A stretch of 15,215 nucleotides of DNA from an uncultured Prevotellaceae bacterium (GTDB lineage: Bacteria > Bacteroidota > Bacteroidia > Bacteroidales > Bacteroidaceae), in NCBI GenBank assembly GCA_937892315.1, contig CALAVF010000335.1, positions 1 through 15,215 on the forward strand. Direction: 5' to 3'. The position numbers and the translations under genes were made by a program. Each line of letters begins with the position of its first letter. Within the stretch, counting starts at the first letter, position 1. Of the stretch, positions 10,376 through 15,215 are shown piece after piece. The notes beneath the pieces are model-generated. The model worked only from the letters and a program-made list of their open reading frames with translations. It did not search any database and was not told the DNA's origin.

Positions 10376-11782
10376 ATGAAAAAGATATTTTTATATACAG
10401 GTCTTGTTGCAGTAGCACTGAGTTTCAGTGCCTGCAACGAAGATTTCGATGACTGGGCAGATCCACAGACGAATGCCCAGGAGGCTCAGCAGGGCAATGT
10501 GAACGGTGGCGTGATTGCTGCCGCCACCTCTGCTGTCAACATCGCTGACATTGACGAAGCGGGTGTGGCACTGGTCAACTTCGTTTCTGCAGCCAACCTG
10601 GCAGATGGCTCTGCGGTCAAGTTCACACAACTTCTCTTGAATGACGAGGTGGAAGTGCCATTCACCACGACGGGTAATCAGTTGGTGGTGTCTGCAACCG
10701 ACCTCGCTGCAGCCATCAAGACCGCTTATAACTCAATGGCTTACACCACTCGTGAGGCAAAGTTCAAGGTTGCTGCTGACATCGTGAATGCAGATGGCGT
10801 AGCAGTACCTCTTTCTATCGAAGAGAATGAGGTGACCATCAATGTGACGACAGAAGACATCCTGCCTTCCATCGCCAATGAATCTGCTTTCTACTATGTA
10901 GGTGGTTACAATGGTTGGAACCTTGGCGACCCAACTCCGATGGAGGCTAACGGCGACGGCACTTACTCTTGCATCATCGAACTGAAAGAGGGTAGTGAAT
11001 GGTTCTGCTTCGCACCTCAGTCGGCTGTTGATGCACAGGATTGGGCAAGCCTCTTCCGTGCCAATGCTAACGGTGACACATCCACCTCAGGCTTCTTCAA
11101 TCTGGACATCACTTCTGGCAACAGTTTCTGTGCAGAGATTCCTGCTGATGGCAAGTATAAGTTCACTATCTCTCCAAAGGATTGGACTTACTCTTATTCT
11201 GGCTACACAGAGATGCTGTACTATGCAGGTGACTCTAATGGTTGGGGCTTCTCTCCATTGGCAAAGGTCGGTGAAGAATTTGTAGGCTATTACTACATCT
11301 ATCAGCCAGACAATGCGAACACTTGGGGCTTCAAATTCACAGTTGACCCATCTTGGGACAACCCACAGTATGGTGCAGGTGAGGGTGCTAACTCTATCGC
11401 TATCGATGGTGGCAACATCCAGATTACAGAGCCTTCTGGCTTCTATCAGTTGACCGTCAATACAGACAACAATACTTATTCTATCTTCGCTATCTCTCAG
11501 ATGTCGCTCATCGGCTCTGCTGTCAATGGCGACTCGAGTTGGGGCACAGACTATGACCTGACGTTCAATCTGGACAACATGGCATGGGAAGGCACATACG
11601 AGATGACAGATGGCGAATATAAGATTCGTGCCAACCACGACTGGACACTCTCATGGGGTGGCAGTTTGGAAGAAATGACTTCACAGAACGGTGCAAACCT
11701 CTCGATTGAGGCTGGTACTTACAAGTTCAGTTTCAAACCGAACTGTGATGGTCAGGGTGTTCTCACCGTTGAGGCTCAATAA
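10376..11782 (+). CDS. susF: SusF-like starch-binding lipoprotein with three binding modules
   Basis: A 468-aa surface lipoprotein predicted to bind starch non-catalytically. The start at 10376 (MKKIFLYTGL) gives a clean lipoprotein signal with Cys20 in SFSAC; an in-frame TTG at 10367 adds only three residues. The cysteine is followed by NEDFDD, a strongly acidic surface-export signal. An N-terminal Ig-like domain covers about residues 30-160. Three SusE/F-type modules follow: about 172-275 (FYYVGGYNGWN), 281-373 (MLYYAGDSNGWGF) and 376-468 (MSLIGSAVNGDSSWG). Three modules against two in the preceding gene is the same SusF versus SusE distinction as in B. theta. It begins 17 nt after susE and is followed by a 199-bp gap holding a palindromic element. 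The family call is good; ligand specificity is inferred. Confidence 0.88.
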   Translation: MKKIFLYTGLVAVALSFSACNEDFDDWADPQTNAQEAQQGNVNGGVIAAATSAVNIADIDEAGVALVNFVSAANLADGSAVKFTQLLLNDEVEVPFTTTGNQLVVSATDLAAAIKTAYNSMAYTTREAKFKVAADIVNADGVAVPLSIEENEVTINVTTEDILPSIANESAFYYVGGYNGWNLGDPTPMEANGDGTYSCIIELKEGSEWFCFAPQSAVDAQDWASLFRANANGDTSTSGFFNLDITSGNSFCAEIPADGKYKFTISPKDWTYSYSGYTEMLYYAGDSNGWGFSPLAKVGEEFVGYYYIYQPDNANTWGFKFTVDPSWDNPQYGAGEGANSIAIDGGNIQITEPSGFYQLTVNTDNNTYSIFAISQMSLIGSAVNGDSSWGTDYDLTFNLDNMAWEGTYEMTDGEYKIRANHDWTLSWGGSLEEMTSQNGANLSIEAGTYKFSFKPNCDGQGVLTVEAQ

Positions 11783-11805
11783 CGAAATCTAACACATTAT
11801 TGATC

Positions 11806-11960
11806 AATAGGGGCGGGTGTGTCAAATAGCCATAGCCTCAGCACCTCAAAATCGACCACGTCGTGGTCGGCAAACCGATGACGACGTGGTCGGCAGATTG
11901 ACCACGACGTAGTCGATTCAGAGGTTGTGAGTGTACGCTTTTTGACACACCCTCCTATTT
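11806..11960. repeat. MITE/REP-like palindromic element with terminal inverted repeats
   Basis: GGGTGTGTCAAA at 11815-11826 is perfectly inverted as TTTGACACACCC at 11941-11952, and similarity continues outward (AATAGG...). Inside, CTCAGCACCTCAAAATC (11837-11853) matches the inverse complement of 11915-11931 at 13 of 17 positions. The core holds three 15-bp palindromes at exactly 23-bp period: GACCACGTCGTGGTC (11854-11868), GATGACGACGTGGTC (11877-11891) and GACCACGACGTAGTC (11900-11914). Everything is symmetric about 11884, so the strand could fold into one long hairpin. It has no coding capacity and no evident target-site duplication. It could be a dispersed non-autonomous element, a folded RNA separating susF from the amylase gene, or both. 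Confidence 0.82.
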
Positions 11961-11981
11961 GTTTTTAATCTTCTTAAGACG

Positions 11982-13763
11982 ATGAAAAAGATACTATCAC
12001 TTTTAGTCCTTGTTTTTTCTTGCTTAAATGCTTCTGCACAATCGGAGGTGATGCTGCAAGGTTTCTACTGGGACAGTTACTCTGACACAAAATGGACCAA
12101 ACTGGAAAAACAGGCAGACGAATTGGCTCGCTACTTCGACCTCATCTGGGTGCCGAACTCTGGCTATTGTGGCGACTATAACAACATGGGTTATATGCCG
12201 CTCTATTACTTTAACCAGAACTCGTCATTTGGTACAGAGGCAGAGTTGCGTAGCATGATTAGCACATTCAAGGAAAAAGGTTTGGGAACCATTGCTGATA
12301 TTGTCATCAATCACCATAACACCAACGGATGGTTCTCTTTCCCTGCCGAGACCTACAATGGCGTGACATATCAGTTGCAGAGCACCGACATCTGCAAGAA
12401 TGATGACGGTGGTTCTGCTCTTGAAGAGGCTACGGCAAAAGGCGTTTCTCTGTCTGCCAATAACGATACTGGTACGGACTGGGATGGCTGCCGCGACCTT
12501 GACCATCAATCAGCGAATGTGAATAAAATTGTCAAGGCATACCTTTCGTTCCTGCTCGATGACATCGGCTATACAGGGTTCCGCTATGACATGGTGAAAG
12601 GTTATAGTGCTTCCTATACAGCCGAATACAATACCGCTTCCAAGCCCGCTTTTTCTGTCGGTGAATGTTGGGATGGCTCTGGCACAATCAAGAACTGGAT
12701 AGACGGTACGAAGGTCAATGGCGTGCCCACATCTTCTGCTTTCGATTTTCAGTTCCGCTATCGTGTGCGTGATGCCATCAATCAGAACAACTGGACAAAT
12801 CTTGCCGGCAACGCATCCGATACAGGTGGCTATCCGCTTATCTATCAAGAGGCATATCGTCCATACGCTGTGACGTTTGTGGAGAATCATGACACAGAGA
12901 AACGAGCCAACGATAACCAAGACCCTATCAAGGCAGATACTCTTGCCGCCAATGCCTATCTGCTTGCCATGCCAGGTGTACCATGTGTATTCTTGAAGCA
13001 TTGGCTCAATGCGAAAGGCGACATCAAGCGGATGATTGAGGCACGTCGTCTGGCTGGCATCACTAACACCAGTACATACGAGCAGGTGGCATCTTCGCAA
13101 CTTTACTATGCAGTGAAGACTACAGGCACCAAGGGCTCGCTCATTTGTGTGGTGGGCAAGACACCTGCCGCCTATACGGCTCCAACTGATTACAAATTGC
13201 TTTGTTCGGGTAGCGATTATCGCTATTACATCAACTCGGCTGCATACGCGGATTGGGATACAACTCTTGCTCGTATCGAGGCTGAGCAGAAGGCGGCTCA
13301 GGAGGAGAAGGACAACTTCAAAACTTACACCGCCACCGTTTACGTCAAGGCAGACTTCACTCCTGTTTACTTCTACATTTGGGACAGCAATAACAACACG
13401 CAACTGAATGGAAACTGGCCTGGCAAGCAGCCGTCCACTACGACTATCGATGGCGAGACTTGGTACTATCAGCGTGTTGACATTACAGATGTTGACTACT
13501 ATTTCAACATCATCTTCAATCAGGGCAATGGAAAACCGCAGACAGATAACATCGAGGGCATTACCTCCGACAAGTACTATACCGCTACGATTGCTGACGG
13601 CAAGGTGCAGTTCACCGATGTGACCAATACGGTGGGTGTCCGTAATGTGAAGACTGATAAAATGTCTGATGGTCGCATCTATAACTTGATGGGCATTGAA
13701 GTGAAAGTTCCAGCCAAAGGTTCTATCTACATTCAGAACGGTAAAAAGTTTATCATGCCATGA
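11982..13763 (+). CDS. Secreted alpha-amylase (GH13) with C-terminal starch-binding module and sorting tail
   Basis: Endo-acting alpha-amylase in the position of susG, predicted to cut starch outside the cell. The 593-aa precursor has a signal peptide cut near Ala19-Gln20 (NASAQ). The GH13 barrel opens with MLQGFYWDSY and contains DIVINH (Asp106), GFRYD (nucleophile Asp203), VGECWD (acid/base Glu228) and VENHD (Asp304). A charged helical linker (about 425-447) leads to a beta module at about 450-540 rich in Trp and Tyr (VYFYIWDSNNN, NWPGKQP), resembling the CBM26-type starch-binding modules. The last ~35 residues (IYNLMGIEVKVPAKG, then IYIQNGKKFIM) resemble the short type IX secretion tails common in Prevotella. 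Cys14 in VFSC is a poor lipobox with too short a hydrophobic run, so unlike B. theta SusG this is probably not a lipoprotein. Its stop overlaps the next start. Confidence 0.94.
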   Translation: MKKILSLLVLVFSCLNASAQSEVMLQGFYWDSYSDTKWTKLEKQADELARYFDLIWVPNSGYCGDYNNMGYMPLYYFNQNSSFGTEAELRSMISTFKEKGLGTIADIVINHHNTNGWFSFPAETYNGVTYQLQSTDICKNDDGGSALEEATAKGVSLSANNDTGTDWDGCRDLDHQSANVNKIVKAYLSFLLDDIGYTGFRYDMVKGYSASYTAEYNTASKPAFSVGECWDGSGTIKNWIDGTKVNGVPTSSAFDFQFRYRVRDAINQNNWTNLAGNASDTGGYPLIYQEAYRPYAVTFVENHDTEKRANDNQDPIKADTLAANAYLLAMPGVPCVFLKHWLNAKGDIKRMIEARRLAGITNTSTYEQVASSQLYYAVKTTGTKGSLICVVGKTPAAYTAPTDYKLLCSGSDYRYYINSAAYADWDTTLARIEAEQKAAQEEKDNFKTYTATVYVKADFTPVYFYIWDSNNNTQLNGNWPGKQPSTTTIDGETWYYQRVDITDVDYYFNIIFNQGNGKPQTDNIEGITSDKYYTATIADGKVQFTDVTNTVGVRNVKTDKMSDGRIYNLMGIEVKVPAKGSIYIQNGKKFIMP

Positions 13764-15073
13764 AACAGATACCAGACCAATCATTTATGAAACTGTTCAA
13801 CATCAGTTTCGGATTCTTCGGAGTACAAATCGCCTACGCTTTGCAGTCGGCGAATATCTCCCGAATCTTTTCCACGCTCGGTGCCGACCCGCACAATCTG
13901 AGTTATTTCTGGATTCTGCCTCCTCTCATGGGCATCATCGTGCAGCCCTTTGTCGGAGCATGGAGTGACCGCACATGGACACGCTTTGGTCGCCGCATTC
14001 CCTACCTCTTCATCGGGGCATTAGTGGCAGTCCTCGTCATGTGTATGCTGCCTAATGCCGGCTCCTTTGGCATGGCAGCAGGTACGGCGATGATTTTCGG
14101 ACTCATCTCCCTCATGTTCCTCGACACCTCCATCAACATGGCGATGCAACCCTTCAAGATGATGGTGGGCGACATGGTGAACGAGGAGCAGAAAGGCAAG
14201 GCCTACAGCATACAGTCGCTGCTGTGCAACGCCGGTAGCGTCGTGGGCTTCGTATTCCCATTCTTCTTCGCCGCCATCGGCCTGAAAAACGTGGCCCCCG
14301 AGGGCATCGTGCCCGACACGGTCATCTGGTCGTTCTACGTCGGTGCCGCCATCCTCATCCTCTGCGTCATCTACACCACCGTCAAGGTGAAGGAGTGGCC
14401 GCCGGAGGAGTATGCCGAGTACAATGACACTGAGAGCACAGAGAAGACAGAGGGCACGGAGTCGGCCAACTGGTTCGTGCTGTTGAAGAACGCGCCGTCG
14501 GCCTTCTGGCGCGTGGGCCTGGTGCAGTTCTTCTGCTGGGCCGCCTTCCTCTACATGTGGACCTATGTCGTCGACGCCGTGTCGCTCACGGTGTGGAACA
14601 CTGCCGACCCTGTCAGCGAGGCCTATCAGGTGGCCGGCAACTGGACGGGCGTGCTCTATGCCATACAGGCCCTCGGCTCCGTGGGCTGGGCCATGGTGCT
14701 GCCGCGCTTCCCCAACATGAAGATGGCCTACAGCGTGAGCCTCATGCTCGGCGGACTGGGCTTCGCCCTCATACCCTTCTGCCCCGACCAGTACATGCAG
14801 ATCGTTCCCTTCCTGCTCATAGGCTGTGCCTGGGCCGCCATGCTCGCATGCCCCTTCACCCTGGTCACCAACGCCCTGCAGGGCTACGGCCACATGGGGG
14901 CCTACCTGGGCCTCTTCAACGGCACCATCTGTCTGCCGCAAATCGTTGCCGCCATCTGCGGAGGTGTCATCCTCCACTGGGTGGGCAGCTACCAGGCTAA
15001 CATGATGTTCGTCTCTGCCCTGCTGCTCGTCCTAGGTGCCGTCTGCGTGATGGGCATCAGTACGAAGAAGTAA
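13760..15073 (+). CDS. MFS sugar transporter (SLC45/GPH-like), probable inner-membrane glucose/maltose importer
   Basis: A 437-aa integral membrane protein with about 12 hydrophobic helices (roughly 12-33, 47-66, 80-98, 104-123, 150-171, 187-206, then 250-270, 293-314, 322-341, 347-366, 384-405, 412-433). A charged central loop at 207-240 contains a Glu/Thr/Ser-rich run. The loop after helix 2 carries GAWSDRTWTRFGRR (66-79), the MFS motif A form found in sucrose/maltose-type SLC45 relatives. Its ATG overlaps the amylase stop (ATGA, 13760-13763), indicating translational coupling. Context suggests it carries the glucose or maltose made by the periplasmic enzymes into the cytoplasm; the substrate is inference. 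GC content rises from about 48% at 13801-13860 to about 62-65% in lines 14281-14340 and 14701-14760, unlike the upstream genes. Met10 is a possible alternative start. Confidence 0.9.
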   Translation: MKQIPDQSFMKLFNISFGFFGVQIAYALQSANISRIFSTLGADPHNLSYFWILPPLMGIIVQPFVGAWSDRTWTRFGRRIPYLFIGALVAVLVMCMLPNAGSFGMAAGTAMIFGLISLMFLDTSINMAMQPFKMMVGDMVNEEQKGKAYSIQSLLCNAGSVVGFVFPFFFAAIGLKNVAPEGIVPDTVIWSFYVGAAILILCVIYTTVKVKEWPPEEYAEYNDTESTEKTEGTESANWFVLLKNAPSAFWRVGLVQFFCWAAFLYMWTYVVDAVSLTVWNTADPVSEAYQVAGNWTGVLYAIQALGSVGWAMVLPRFPNMKMAYSVSLMLGGLGFALIPFCPDQYMQIVPFLLIGCAWAAMLACPFTLVTNALQGYGHMGAYLGLFNGTICLPQIVAAICGGVILHWVGSYQANMMFVSALLLVLGAVCVMGISTKK

Positions 15074-15092
15074 TCAGTTTTTCGGCAAAATC

Positions 15093-15124
15093 TTTGGTGG
15101 TTTGAAGAAATAGCCGTATCTTTG
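15093..15124 (+). promoter_or_regulatory. Bacteroidetes-type promoter of the downstream gene
   Basis: TTTG at 15093-15096 and TATCTTTG at 15117-15124 are separated by 20 bp, the same geometry as the susB promoter and an exact TAnnTTTG match. It starts 20 nt after the transporter stop codon and points toward the ATG at 15166, so the next gene is a separate transcription unit. No AAAAGTACC repeat precedes it, which suggests it is not under the same control as susB. Confidence 0.75.
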
Positions 15125-15165
15125 CAGCCACAGAGCAAAGATTATACACAACAATAACTAAGCAA

Positions 15166-15215
15166 ATGGACACTATTAGTATATCTTCAGGGGATAACCG
15201 GCGCTTATCCTGGAG
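15166..15215 (+). CDS. 5' end of an unidentified gene, cut by the window edge
   Basis: An ATG at 15166 opens a frame that stays open to the last base and reads MDTISISSGDNRRLSW. It sits about 41 nt downstream of a good promoter and has an A-rich leader (ATACACAACAATAACTAAGC), both as expected for a Bacteroidetes gene start. Sixteen residues show no signal peptide and are too few to assign a family. The start codon itself is therefore only probable. Confidence 0.45.
   Translation, partial: MDTISISSGDNRRLSW

Noticed and set aside
11941..11973. Possible amylase promoter using TTTG at 11941-11944 and TAATCTTC at 11966-11973
   Set aside because: The spacing (21 bp) is acceptable but the -7 box has two mismatches to TAnnTTTG, so it is not strong enough to list as a promoter.
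12510..13784. A 424-codon - strand open frame opposite the amylase
   Set aside because: It is the same codon-bias shadow effect; the sense strand encodes a complete GH13 enzyme with all motifs.
14021..14977. A 318-codon - strand open frame opposite the transporter
   Set aside because: It arises in the high-GC part of the MFS gene where stops are rare. Its translation is dominated by His, Gly, Glu and Asp without a fold signature, and the sense frame has 12 membrane helices.
15192..15210. GGATAA / TTATCC inverted repeat with a 7-base loop near the window end
   Set aside because: Six base pairs inside what is probably a coding start is likely chance; it has no U-run and no second copy.

Overview
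The window is one end of a contig from a Bacteroidales bacterium, most likely a Prevotella/Segatella-type organism (Prevotellaceae). The reasons are a complete starch-utilization (Sus) locus on the + strand, Bacteroidetes-style promoters (TTTG, about 20 bp, TAnnTTTG), A-rich gene leaders without strong Shine-Dalgarno sites, acidic residues after the lipoprotein cysteines, and a short Prevotella-like C-terminal sorting tail on the secreted amylase. The genus is inferred from these features and was not tested by a search. The first 45 bases are Illumina adapter, so biological sequence starts at 46 and anything upstream, such as a susR regulator, is missing.

Layout: 140-2005 encodes a SusA-type periplasmic neopullulanase (GH13) with its own promoter. 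A strong promoter at 2057-2088, preceded by a 21-bp-spaced direct repeat, drives the next genes. These are a SusB-type GH97 alpha-glucosidase (2144-4318), SusC-like TonB-dependent transporter (4465-7485), SusD-like starch-binding lipoprotein (7541-9178), SusE-like lipoprotein (9198-10358) and SusF-like lipoprotein with three starch-binding modules (10376-11782). After a 199-bp gap come a secreted GH13 alpha-amylase with a C-terminal starch-binding module and sorting tail (11982-13763) and, overlapping it by 4 nt, an MFS sugar transporter (13760-15073). A further promoter (15093-15124) and the first 16 codons of an unidentified gene close the window.

Together the genes describe one pathway. 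The surface amylase and SusD/E/F bind and cut starch, SusC imports maltooligosaccharides, periplasmic SusA and SusB reduce them to glucose, and the MFS protein probably carries glucose or maltose across the inner membrane. No gene falls outside this plan except the partial one at the end.

The least explained structures are two intergenic repeats, one between susB and susC and one between susF and the amylase. Each has three 15-bp palindromes at exactly 23-bp period, but the palindrome sequences differ. The second is framed by 12-bp perfect terminal inverted repeats and is itself one ~150-bp imperfect dyad, like a small MITE or REP-type element. No intergenic stretch exceeds 300 bp.
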